Shown: piece after piece, positions 8,873 to 18,200 of the stretch
Layout: each line of letters begins with the position of its first letter
How positions within the stretch are numbered: the stretch's first letter is position 1
NCBI RefSeq assembly: GCF_016718685.1
Contig: NZ_JADKCX010000006.1
Span: 62,001-126,000 of the forward strand
DNA length: 64,000 nucleotides
DNA from: Haliscomenobacter sp.
GTDB taxonomy: Bacteria; Bacteroidota; Bacteroidia; Chitinophagales; Saprospiraceae
Direction: 5' to 3'
Position numbers and translations under genes: made by a program
Notes under the pieces: generated by a model
What the model was told of the DNA's origin: nothing
Databases searched by the model: none
The model's input: the letters and a program-made list of their open reading frames with translations, nothing else

Positions 8873-10660
8873 ATGTCCATCGCCGCCCTACAAGCGCTGC
8901 GCCTGGCTCTGCAGCGCCAGGAAATCGCCGCCTACATTGTTCCCAGCAACGACCCCCACCAAAGCGAATACGTACCCGATTATTGGAAACTGCGTGAATG
9001 GCTGTCGGGATTCACGGGCTCGGCGGGTACACTCGTCATTACGGCTACCGCGGCACAAGTCTGGACGGACGGGCGGTACTTTACCCAAGCCGAGCAGGAA
9101 CTGGCGGGAAGCCCCTTTGTACTCAAAAAGCAGCAAGTAGCCCATGCCCCGGAGCACATCGAATGGCTGGCCGAAAACTTGCCTGCGGGTGCGATCGTTG
9201 CTGCCGATGGCAAACTATTCAGCGTACAGCAGCAGCGATACATCGAAAAACGTTTTGCGGCAAAAGGCATCGAACTGGACACCCAGCTCGATTTGTTGGG
9301 GCCCCTTTGGGAAGACCGTCCTGCCCTGCCCCTTAGCCCGATTTTTGAGCAAGACACCTATTTTGCCGGGCTAAGCAGAGCGGAAAAATTGCAGGCATTG
9401 CGCAGTGAAATAAAAGCAGCCGGCTGTACCCATCACCTGATCTGTACCTTGGAAGACATCGCCTGGTTGCTCAACTTGCGGGGGAGCGACGTGGGGTTTA
9501 CGCCCGTTTTTGTGGCCTATCTGATCGTGGGGTTGGAGGAGGCCTGGTTGTTCATCCATTCCGCAAAAGTTTCCAGCAGTCTGCAGCAGCAATTGCAACA
9601 AGACAAGGTACAGCTGATGCTTTATTCCACCATCGATCTTTTTTGCGGCGAACTCAGTGCCCGGGACCGCATTTTGATTGATGCCGCATCTTGCAGCAAC
9701 CATTTGTACCAACAACTCAGTAAGGTGCAGATCAAGGAGGGTATGCATCTCGTGCGTGACCGCAAAGCCGTCAAAAACCACGCCGAAATCTACCATTTCA
9801 AATCCGCCATGCGCAAGGATGGTGTAGCCTTGTTGCGCGCTTTTCGTTGGTTGGAGGCGGCTTTGGCCGAGGGAGAAAACCCCAGTGAATACGATTTTGC
9901 CCAAAAAATTGCCGCTTGTCGTGCCGAGCAAGCCGACTATTTCAGCGAGAGTTTTCCGGCCATCATTGGCTACAATGGCAACGGAGCCATCATCCATTAT
10001 CGCCCGTCCAAAGAGGGGGCCGCTAAAATCCAGCCACAGGGCATTCTCCTGGTTGACTGTGGGGCACAATACCTTGATGGCACTACTGACATCACCCGCA
10101 CCATTGCACTCGGTGAACCTGCCGCGCAGCAACGCATGCATTATACCCTGGTACTCAAAGGAATGATCGCCCTGAGTAGCGCCGTTTTTTTAAGAGGAAC
10201 GATCGGAATACAATTGGACGCACTGGCCCGTCAACCCCTGTGGCAACATACCCTGAACTACAACCACGGCACCGGGCATGGCGTAGGGGCTTTTTTGAGT
10301 GTACACGAACCGCCGCATGGTTTTGCCAGTAGTGCTACCACCAGTCGGGGCACCACGGCATTGGAAGTGGGGCATATTTGCTCCAACGAACCGGGTTTTT
10401 ACCTGCCGGGGCAGTATGGCATTCGGATTGAAAACCTGATTTTGTGTACGCCTAAGTTGCAAAATGAGTACGGTGATTTTCTTCATTTTGAAACCCTTAC
10501 CTTGTTTCCGATTGATACGAAGTTGTTGGAGAAAAGCCTGCTCAATGCCTCAGAAATTCAGTGGCTGAATGCCTATCACAAGAGGGTTTTGCAAGAATTG
10601 GGTTCATTGGTAGAAGGTGATGAGCTAAAATGGTTGGAAGAGAAGTGTGCAGAGATATAG
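8873..10660 (+). CDS. Xaa-Pro aminopeptidase (aminopeptidase P family, M24)
   Basis: A 595-residue cytoplasmic metallopeptidase that removes N-terminal residues before proline. Two creatinase-like N-terminal domains (residues 1-300) precede the M24 pita-bread catalytic domain. Its metal ligands are visible as VDCGAQYLDGTTDITRT (two Asp), NHGTGHGVG (His), and a final CSNEPGFYLPG Glu plus GIRIEN. The open frame reaches back to 8762, but ATG 8873 gives the family-typical start MSIAALQALR. A TATTTTTG sequence (8851-8858), matching the Bacteroidota -7 box, lies just ahead with a TTG 16 nt upstream (8832). Confidence 0.92.
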   Translation: MSIAALQALRLALQRQEIAAYIVPSNDPHQSEYVPDYWKLREWLSGFTGSAGTLVITATAAQVWTDGRYFTQAEQELAGSPFVLKKQQVAHAPEHIEWLAENLPAGAIVAADGKLFSVQQQRYIEKRFAAKGIELDTQLDLLGPLWEDRPALPLSPIFEQDTYFAGLSRAEKLQALRSEIKAAGCTHHLICTLEDIAWLLNLRGSDVGFTPVFVAYLIVGLEEAWLFIHSAKVSSSLQQQLQQDKVQLMLYSTIDLFCGELSARDRILIDAASCSNHLYQQLSKVQIKEGMHLVRDRKAVKNHAEIYHFKSAMRKDGVALLRAFRWLEAALAEGENPSEYDFAQKIAACRAEQADYFSESFPAIIGYNGNGAIIHYRPSKEGAAKIQPQGILLVDCGAQYLDGTTDITRTIALGEPAAQQRMHYTLVLKGMIALSSAVFLRGTIGIQLDALARQPLWQHTLNYNHGTGHGVGAFLSVHEPPHGFASSATTSRGTTALEVGHICSNEPGFYLPGQYGIRIENLILCTPKLQNEYGDFLHFETLTLFPIDTKLLEKSLLNASEIQWLNAYHKRVLQELGSLVEGDELKWLEEKCAEI

Positions 10661-10747
10661 TTCCAGCACTTATTTTAAATGTGAGCAACTATTTCACTGG
10701 AAGCCCAAAAGCATGCTATCTTTAATAAATACAAAAACACCTACTAA

Positions 10748-12206
10748 ATGAGCAAGTTCTATTCCATTCTGTTACTCGCTTTATCCCTTTTTGTCGATGG
10801 CTGGAAAACACCCGCTGCAAAGGAAAAACTGCCCAATATCGTCGTGATCTTCATGGATGATCTGGGCTACGGCGACCTGAGTTGTTACGGTGCTTTGAAC
10901 TACAAAACACCGAACCTGGACAAACTTGCGGTGGAGGGCATCCGCTTTACCAATTTCTTGTCGGCGCAACCGGTGTGTACAGCCTCACGGGTGGGTTTGC
11001 TCACGGGCTGTTACCCGAATCGATTGAGCATGTCCGGGGCTTTGTTTCCGGGAGCCAAAGTGGGCATCAACGCGAATGAAACCACCCTGGCTGAATTGTT
11101 CAAGCAAAAAAACTACGCCACGGGTATTTTTGGCAAATGGCACCTGGGGGACAACCAGAAATTTTTGCCCTTGCAACACGGCTTTGATGAATACTTCGGC
11201 ATTCCTTTTTCCAATGACATGTGGCCGGTATGGTACGATGGTAAACCCGCTACTGCCGGAACACAAGCGGGTAAATTTCGCTTTCCCCCATTGGCTTTAA
11301 TGGAAGGCAATACCAAAATAGAGGAGATCAGCACCTTGGAAAAACAAGGTTTGTTGACCAAACGCCTAACCGAACGAGCAGTTTCGTTTATCCAAAAAAA
11401 CAAAAAAAATCCTTTTTTCCTGTATTTACCTCACCCCATGCCCCACGTGCCCATTGAGGCTTCTCCAGCGTTTAAAGGCAAAAGCAAGCAGGGCATTTAC
11501 GGCGACGTCATCATGGAAATAGACTGGTCGGTGGGGCAAATTATGCAGGCTTTAGCGGCCAATGGTTTGGACAAAAACACCCTGGTGATCTTTACCAGCG
11601 ACAATGGTCCCTGGTACAATTTTGGGAGCCACGCTGGCTCTAATGGTGGTTTTGCGCGAAGGAAAAGGCACCTCTTTTGAAGGGGGCTTGCGGGTTCCTT
11701 GCATCATGCGATGGAAAGGGCGGGTACCTGCGGGGGTGATTTGTAACCAGTTGTCTTCCACCATCGACATTTTGCCCACCCTCGCCGATTTGTGTCAGCT
11801 CAAATTGCCCGAGCACAAAATTGATGGCTTCAGCATGTTGCCTGTCCTGAACGGCAATACCGAATACGAGGTTCGCAAAAACTTCTACTATTACTACTAC
11901 CGCAACGACCTGCAAGCCGTGCGCAGCGGGCATTGGAAACTAATCTTGCCCCACAAAGGCCGCTCCTACCTCAACCAATTGCCCGGAGAGAACGGCTTTC
12001 CTGGAGCTTCACCCGAGGATACCGTTTTCCCCATGGGGCTTTACGACCTGCGCCGCGATCCCGGTGAGGCATATGATGTGCAAAAAAAATACCCGGAGGT
12101 AGTGGAAGAATTGCTCAAGTTGGCGGAAGCAGCTCGGGCAGATTTAGGGGATAATTTGACGAAACGGGTAGGCGCGAATGTGCGGGTGAGTGGGATGTTG
12201 GAGTAG
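10748..12206 (+). CDS. Arylsulfatase-family sulfatase, interrupted by a +1 frameshift
   Basis: A secreted sulfatase hydrolysing sulfate esters. It has a signal peptide, then the metal-binding VVIFMDDLGYGD segment and the formylglycine signature PVCTASRVGLLTG (Cys77, oxidised by a maturase). FGKWHLGD and SDNGPW follow. After SDNGPWYNFGSHAGSNGG the frame runs into a stop at 11680, while the next frame continues LREGKGTSFEGGLRVPCI through to 12206. One extra T in the run 11650-11653 explains the break; removing it gives a normal 485-residue protein. The convergent pnkp gene ends 21 nt away. The cause may be sequencing error or recent inactivation. Confidence 0.85.
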
Positions 12207-12226
12207 GGGACTGCTGCCCCTTCCCC

Positions 12227-14835
12227 TCACAACCTCGGATCCACCTCCTCGCTCTCCAACGCCAGCACCCCGAACACACACTCATGCGTCCGACGCAGCG
12301 GCTCCTTGGCTACAAAACGCTCCAATCCTTCCAGTCCCAGCGTAAACTCCCGGATGGCCAGCGAACGTTTGTGCCCCAGCCCCCGGCTTCTCAGTCGCTG
12401 GATTTGCTCCGGGTGATCGTATTCCGGGCCGTAGATGATGCGCAGGTATTCCCGGCCCCGGCATTTGATGGCGGGTTGGATCAGGCCTTCTTCGCTGCGC
12501 AGCAGGAATTGGCGCGGTTTGATCACCATACCCTCCTGGCCGCGAGCGGTCAGCTCTGCCCACCAATCGATGGCAGTTTGCACCGTGGTTTCATCCTCCA
12601 AATCGACCAGTTGATAAGGCGTAGCCAGGAGCAATTCAGGATCGGCAGCGCAAAATGCGGCGATCTCCTGCAAGTGCCAGAGGTGATCCTGCTCGCTGTG
12701 TACCCGCCCTTCGGTAGCCAGAATATGAAAAGGTGCCAGCACTAAACCCTTGAGTCCATCCACCGGGTGACAATAATTGCGGTACGCTTTCGTGTATTTC
12801 TCGATCGCCTCGCCACGAGCGGAATAGCGGTCTTGCAGGGGGTCCAGTGGCAAACGACGTGGAGTCGCCTGTTCAAAAGCCGCTTGCAGCGCCGCCATCG
12901 AAGCCGTTCCTGCTGCGTGCAAACTCGCGTACTGATTTTTGAGCAGCTCCTGTGCTTTGGCCGACCAGGGCATCAATTCACAATCCAGACAAACCCAATC
13001 GGTTTCGTGTTTTTCCCAAAAACCACTTTGGGTCAATGCCGCGTTGATGCGCTGCAAAAAGGCAGCTTCCAGGGCTTTGTCGTCAAAAAAAGCGCGACCC
13101 GTGCGGGTGTAACAAACCCCAGCGTAGCCTGAACCAGACCAAAACGGCGGGTTGCTACATCCGGAGCCTGACAAACCACCACGATTGCCCGCGAACCCAT
13201 GTGTTTTTCCTCACAAATCAACTGAGTGACGCCCATTTTGCGGTAATACGCAAAACCCTCCTGTGGGTGCTCCAGCAAGTCGGGGAGCGCACTAGTTTCA
13301 GTCGGTGACATGGTGGGCGGCAAATAAATCAACCACTTGGGGTTGATGGCAAAACGCGACATCACCTCCAGCGCCGCAATGGCGTTTTCTTCTTTGATCA
13401 AAATCCGTTTTTCAAAGCGGGTTTCGACAAAACGACGGCCACTCACATCTTCCATGTCCAACATATCGTCATGGGCGTGTTGGGCACTCACACTCATGGT
13501 GGGGGTGGCGCGCTGGATCGGGCGGCTGGGTTTGTAGTATTCTTGCAAAGCGGGCACTGTGACCAACCTTTTTTCAGGGTATTGCAAGGCCGTCAGTCGA
13601 CCACCAAACACACAACCCGTGTCGATGTCGATGGTATTGTTCAGCCACTCGGGGTCGGGTACGGGGGTGTGTCCGAATACCACCATGGCCTTGCCTTTGT
13701 ACTCGGCGGCCCAATTGTAGCGCACGGGCAGGCCAAACTCGTCGATTTCACCCGTCGTTTCGCCGTACAGGCAAAACGAGCGCACGGCACCGCTGGCGCG
13801 TCCTTGCATATCTTCGCGCAGGCCCGCGTGGGCAACAACCAGTTTGTGATCGTCGAACACCAGGTGACTGACCAGTTCACTCAAAAAATTGCGCACTTCG
13901 TGTACAAACTCGATGGGTTCATCGGCCAATTGAGCCAGCGTTTCGGCCAGGCCGTGGCGCACGGTGACCTCTTTGCCTTGCAGTTTGCGCTGCAATTTAT
14001 CGTCGTGGTTGCCCGGCACACACCAGGCTTGCTGGTTTTTGACCATACTCATCACCAGCCGCAATACCTCTGGAGATTTGGGGCCGCGATCTACGAGGTC
14101 GCCCACAAAAATGGCTTGTCGACCAGCAGGTGGGGTGACTTTGAAGCCAAAATCCAGCGCAGGGTCTTGCCGTTCGATGCGGTAGTCCATTTTTTCGAGC
14201 AGCAGTTGCAATTCGTCAAAGCAGCCGTGTACGTCGCCAATGATGTCGAAAGGGCCGTGTACAGTAGAAAAATCGCTCCACAGTGGGGTGCGACGGAACT
14301 GCACGGCGGCGATTTCTTCCTCGCTGGCGAGGATATGGGTGTAACGGAAGCCATCCTTGCGCAAAAAGCTTAAGGAACGCTGCAAATCGCGGCGCTGATT
14401 GCGGATGACGTGTACACCAAAGTCGCGGTCGGTACGCTGTTCATGGCGCTCCAGGAGTGTTTTTTCTGGCAAATTCAGCACGATGGCTACCGCCAAAACG
14501 TGGTATTCCTTGGCCAGGGCCAGCAGGCCTTTGCGGGCTTCGGGCTGCACGTTGGTGGCATCTACTACGGTGAGTTTGCCTTGTTTGAGGCGTTTGGCTA
14601 CAATCAGGTGCAGCAGCTCAAAGGCATCGGCATTGACACCTTGGGCGTTTTCGTCATCGGCAATCAGGCCGCGACAAAAATCGGAGGATACAATCTCGGT
14701 AGGAAGAAAGTGTTGCCGGGCAAAGGTGGATTTGCCGGAACTGCTGGCGCCCATGAGCACAACGAGGGCCAGCTCGGGTATGTCGATTTGGCCGGGGATC
14801 GGCCTTGCTTTGGGGAGCGTTTCGGGGTTTTTCAT
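12227..14835 (-). CDS. pnkp: Polynucleotide kinase-phosphatase-ligase Pnkp (RNA repair), with one frameshift
   Basis: Bacterial RNA-repair enzyme that heals and seals cleaved RNA. Domains in order: 5'-OH polynucleotide kinase with P-loop GASSSGKST (residues 29-37); a 2',3'-phosphatase of the metallophosphoesterase fold (FDIIGDVHGCFDE with Asp201/His203, VGDLVDRGPKS, PGNHDD); a C-terminal adenylyltransferase/ligase with EEKHMGSRA (nucleotidyl Lys about 544) and later GMVIKPR. The first frame ends spuriously; the ligase continues one frame over as GYAGVCYTRTGRAFF down to 12227. A single missing base within about 13125-13140 accounts for it, and restoring it gives about 869 residues, the family length. 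Hen1 lies 82 nt upstream on the same strand. Confidence 0.92.
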
Positions 14836-14917
14836 AAAGGTTGTTGATTAAAATAAATTACTCAGACAGAACATACACGTAATTTGTGTTAAAAATTTTG
14901 TCAATCTGTGCATTTTT

Positions 14918-16312
14918 TCAATCCACACTCCTCCGAAACACCGCCATCTGTGAAGCCGCACCAAACGCTGGATCTTCCTCTCCAACGCCTTCAATGCTGG
15001 CCGTATACCCAAATTTTTCAGAGACCTGATTGACCCATTCAGCGAACTCATCGCGCGTCCATTCAAAGCGGTGGTCGCGGTGGCGCAATTTGTCTTCAGG
15101 CATGGCGTAATTGGCGTTGTACTCGCGGTTGGGCGTCGTGATCACTACCGTTTTGGGTCTGGCAAACTCAAACACTGCACGTTCCAAAGCGGGCAAACGC
15201 TCCAAATCCAGGTGCTCGATGACTTCAATCAATGCCGCTGCGTCGAAACCCGCCAAACGGCGGTCGCGGTACGTCAGGGCGCTTTGCAGCAGTTCGATCC
15301 GCTCTTTTTGTTTGGGCGTCATTTCTTTCAGGTACAGACGGCGGGTAGCCACTTGCAAGCTGTAAAACGACACATCCACACCGACAATGCGGGTGAATTG
15401 CCCTTCGCGGAGCAGCATTTTTAACAAACGCCCTTCGCCACAGCCCAGGTCGAGCACCGTTTTGGCACCCGAGGCTTTGAGTACGTCAAAAGCAGCGTTC
15501 AGGCGCTGTTGGTGCAGGTTGATGCGCTCTTCCTGCACTTCCTCAATCGTGAGATCGGGTTCGCTGACTGCTGGCTCTTCCTCTTCCAAAAAACGTCTCA
15601 TCGCCAGTTTGGACAAGGAGGCATTGTTGTTCAAATAGCGGCGGATGATGAACTCGCGTTCGGGGTGGTCTTTGAGCCAGGTTTCCCCTTTTTTTAACAA
15701 AATTTCAATGTCGCCGCTCGCGACGTAAAAATGCCTTTCGGCATCAAATACAGGCAGCAATACATAGAGGTGCTGCAAGAGGGTTTGTAAAGGAATATTG
15801 TGCGTGAGGGTCAGGGCAAAATAGTTGCTTTCGCCCCATTCAGGAAACTGTTCATCCAGGGGCAAACGTTCCGCCTTGAGGGCATAACCCAGGGGCTGAA
15901 AAATGCGTTCCAACAGGCCTTGGCCACCTTTAACTTTGAGCACGGGGATTTTGGCTTCCAGCGCCAGGGGGATATTTAGCCATTCGGGCTTGTCCTCACA
16001 ACGGCCATTGAGCGCAGAGGAATACACATTGGAAATGGCGGAACTTGTGAAAGAAGAGGCCACATAGGGGCGGTCGTTCACGTAATGCTGCAAAGAGCGG
16101 CTTTCACCGGGTACTTTGAGGCTGCGTACCAGTTCAACGGGGTCGATGTCCAGCAGCAATACTGCTGTACAACGCTCATCGCTGGCTTCTGGAAAAAACA
16201 CGTGGGCTTTTCCCCCTGCGGTGCTGAAGGTTTGCACCTTGTCAGGGTGTTTGTGGAGCAGGTAGCCCAGGTTGGTGGCGGGGTGCTGGGTAGTGGTGAT
16301 GGATAAAAACAT
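14918..16312 (-). CDS. hen1: Bacterial Hen1: 3'-terminal RNA ribose 2'-O-methyltransferase
   Basis: A 464-residue partner of Pnkp. The N-terminal half (residues 1-240) is the Hen1-N module, known in the family to activate the Pnkp ligase. The C-terminal half is a SAM methyltransferase with LDLGCGEGRLL (287-297) and the Hen1 metal cluster EVIEH (Glu363, Glu366, His367) plus HRDH (His411/His414). In characterised systems Hen1 methylates the 2'-OH at the cleavage site before sealing, which makes the repaired RNA resistant to being cut again. All key residues are intact. It is followed by pnkp and preceded by the CBS gene (43 nt), so an operon is plausible. Confidence 0.93.
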   Translation of the reverse strand: MFLSITTTQHPATNLGYLLHKHPDKVQTFSTAGGKAHVFFPEASDERCTAVLLLDIDPVELVRSLKVPGESRSLQHYVNDRPYVASSFTSSAISNVYSSALNGRCEDKPEWLNIPLALEAKIPVLKVKGGQGLLERIFQPLGYALKAERLPLDEQFPEWGESNYFALTLTHNIPLQTLLQHLYVLLPVFDAERHFYVASGDIEILLKKGETWLKDHPEREFIIRRYLNNNASLSKLAMRRFLEEEEPAVSEPDLTIEEVQEERINLHQQRLNAAFDVLKASGAKTVLDLGCGEGRLLKMLLREGQFTRIVGVDVSFYSLQVATRRLYLKEMTPKQKERIELLQSALTYRDRRLAGFDAAALIEVIEHLDLERLPALERAVFEFARPKTVVITTPNREYNANYAMPEDKLRHRDHRFEWTRDEFAEWVNQVSEKFGYTASIEGVGEEDPAFGAASQMAVFRRSVD

Positions 16313-16355
16313 GGGTTATTCTAGGTTGAAAAAATTATTTGAGGCTGTTTTTTGA

Positions 16356-17015
16356 TCAAACATTCAAATAACTCATCAAACCCTGATAACGTTCCTTCAA
16401 ACTGTCCAAATATTCGGCCTCGTTGAAAGAAGCCTTGATTTCGTACTTAAAGCGCTCGAAGGTGGCCAGGATGTTGTGGATGTGCTGGAGGTTGACCTTC
16501 AGGGTGACATCGATGCGCTCGGATTCGGGATAAGACGTGATAAAAGAGCTGAGCAGGGTAGCGCCTTCGGATTCCACAATGCGTGAAATTTCGGTCATGG
16601 AATAATCGCGGCGGCTCAGTTCCAGCACGATGATGCTGCCCGAGTCCGCAAAGGAAACCGTACGGGCGAAATAGCGCAACAGATCTTCGAGGGTGACTAC
16701 ACCCAGGTAATTGTTATCGGCATCTACAACCGGAACCACGGATAAATCCATATCTGCAACAAGGCGCATCACCTCGTAGATGTGGTCATCGTGGTGGACA
16801 TACGGACGTTGCAAGGAGAGGCTGTAAGAGCCAATCGGTTCGTTGATGTCAAAATTGAGCACATCATCTTCTGACAATACGCCCAACAACTCGCGGTTGT
16901 TGACGATCGGAAGATGCCGCACATAAAACTCGCTCATCATCTCCAGGGCTACTTCTCCGGTGTCCGAAGTTTGTAGCGGAATAATGGCTGTCGAAATCAA
17001 CGTTTCTGCAATCAT
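16356..17015 (-). CDS. Tandem CBS-domain protein with ACT-like C-terminus
   Basis: A 219-residue soluble protein. Two CBS motifs (residues 1-55 and 70-120, with RHLPIVNN and LSVVPVVD..YLGVVTLEDLL) probably bind adenosyl nucleotides. The remainder (about 125-219) alternates strands and helices like an ACT-type ligand domain. In many Bacteroidota this family sits next to nadK, but here it lies between the TM2-TPR gene (9 nt) and hen1 (43 nt), so co-transcription with the RNA-repair pair is possible. The ligand and target are unknown. Confidence 0.82.
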   Translation of the reverse strand: MIAETLISTAIIPLQTSDTGEVALEMMSEFYVRHLPIVNNRELLGVLSEDDVLNFDINEPIGSYSLSLQRPYVHHDDHIYEVMRLVADMDLSVVPVVDADNNYLGVVTLEDLLRYFARTVSFADSGSIIVLELSRRDYSMTEISRIVESEGATLLSSFITSYPESERIDVTLKVNLQHIHNILATFERFKYEIKASFNEAEYLDSLKERYQGLMSYLNV

Positions 17016-17024
17016 CGTCTTTAA

Positions 17025-17822
17025 TTAATCCATGAGTTTCCTCTTCTGGGTAACAAATTCTTCGTCGGTCAACAAACCTTTGAGGCGCAGTTCATCCAAT
17101 TTTTTGAGTTGATCCAAAATAGGGGAATGATCCTCAACTGCAGGTTCTTGTACGGCCTGATTTTTGCTTTGCGTTTGCTTTTGAGGGGCTGCTTGTTTTA
17201 GCCTGAAGCCATTCAATTCAAATTCATCAAAAGCATCCTGAATGCGCAAATAAGCCAGGGCATCGTGTTCTTTGATGCGTTTAAAATCGGTGAATCCCAA
17301 AGTGACCGCCCGATCCAGGTGCTCAAAAGCCTTATCGGCTTCTTCATTGAGCGAGTAGGTACAAGCCAGATTGAAGTGAATCGAAATGTCGTTTGGGTCC
17401 AGCTCCAGGGCTTTTTTGAATTCTTCAATTGCGCCTTGGTAGTCGTAATCCTTGTACTTGTCGATGCCACTTTTTTTGAGCATTTGCTGCTTGTCCTGAT
17501 TTACAGGCTGGCGTACCGGGGCAGTGTTGCGCCTTTGAACCTCTTGTGGCCTGCGGCGCTCCTCCCTGCGGAATTCTCTATCTTCTCTACGTCCCCCTTT
17601 TTTGATCACTTTAAAGTGTTCCGGGTTGTATTTGAGGTTGAATTTATCGTCATCCATGGTCAGGATGATCAATCCATTGATGAATCCTATCAGCCAAGAT
17701 ACAGGAAACCAGCAAAAAATCAGGTGGAAAAAGCCCAATCCTGCCTGCCCCAGATAAAAGCGATGCACGCCCAAACCACCCAAAAATATTGCTAACAGTC
17801 CCGCTGTTGTTTTGTCTTTCAT
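17025..17822 (-). CDS. TM2-TPR-SHOCT membrane protein
   Basis: A 265-residue protein of composite design. The TM2 domain is at residues 1-60, with two membrane helices and the GGLGVHRFYLGQ and WLIGFINGLII segments. A basic linker follows (RREDREFRREERRRPQEVQRR, about 75-95), then TPR units (110-200, YDYQGAIEEFKKALELDPND), and a C-terminal SHOCT motif (ILDQLKKLDELRLKGLLTDEEF). SHOCT and TM2 are often found in bacterial stress or envelope proteins and point to oligomerisation or peptide binding at the inner membrane. The function is unknown. It starts an apparent run of four minus-strand genes ending in pnkp. Confidence 0.82.
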   Translation of the reverse strand: MKDKTTAGLLAIFLGGLGVHRFYLGQAGLGFFHLIFCWFPVSWLIGFINGLIILTMDDDKFNLKYNPEHFKVIKKGGRREDREFRREERRRPQEVQRRNTAPVRQPVNQDKQQMLKKSGIDKYKDYDYQGAIEEFKKALELDPNDISIHFNLACTYSLNEEADKAFEHLDRAVTLGFTDFKRIKEHDALAYLRIQDAFDEFELNGFRLKQAAPQKQTQSKNQAVQEPAVEDHSPILDQLKKLDELRLKGLLTDEEFVTQKRKLMD

Positions 17823-18016
17823 GGTAATAAATTACGCCGAGAACGTCCTAATTCCAAACTGTAAGGTAATGATAAAACGAATGAGATTCAGAAATGGATG
17901 TTCACCCGGACTTATTTTGCGATGTAAAATAACAAAAACTAGGTTTTGGGGCAATGTCTGACTTAATTTAGTATGGATCAAAATTAAGTCGATCAACAGT
18001 CCTACAATCAAGTCTA

Positions 18017-18174
18017 AGGGACGGAAATTAAATAAAGTTACATTCTGACTGGCTCTTTTTTGATTTTGCCGCGTTACTCGTCAGTTGCGTAGTTTACTAT
18101 GCGCCTTCCTCGCGCCTTGCCAAATCAAAAAATAGCTGAGTCAACTTTGCAACTTTATTTAATTCCCGTCCCTA
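18017..18174. repeat. 158-bp two-tier palindromic element
   Basis: The 378-bp gap 17823-18200 holds no gene but contains a long imperfect inverted repeat. The outer arms are about 18017-18072 and 18108-18174 (AAGGGACGGAAATTAAATAA against its complement ending at 18174, then CTTTTTTGATTTTGCC against GCCAAATCAAAAAATAG). A short inner palindrome, GCGTAGTTTACTATGC, sits in the centre. No flanking target duplication is evident. It resembles a MITE or large REP-like element. A second element of the same architecture but different sequence is at 62654-62815. Confidence 0.8.
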
Positions 18175-18200
18175 AGTTTTTATATGACGAGATAAACGCC

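Noticed and set aside
11604..11680. Programmed frameshift in the sulfatase
   Set aside because: No slippery heptamer or downstream structure was noticed; a one-base homopolymer difference is simpler.
13471..14373. Plus-strand open frame opposite pnkp
   Set aside because: Antisense to kinase-phosphatase motifs and without any domain signature.
18010..18180. Insertion-sequence end duplication around the 158-bp palindrome
   Set aside because: The bases flanking both ends do not form a convincing direct repeat.
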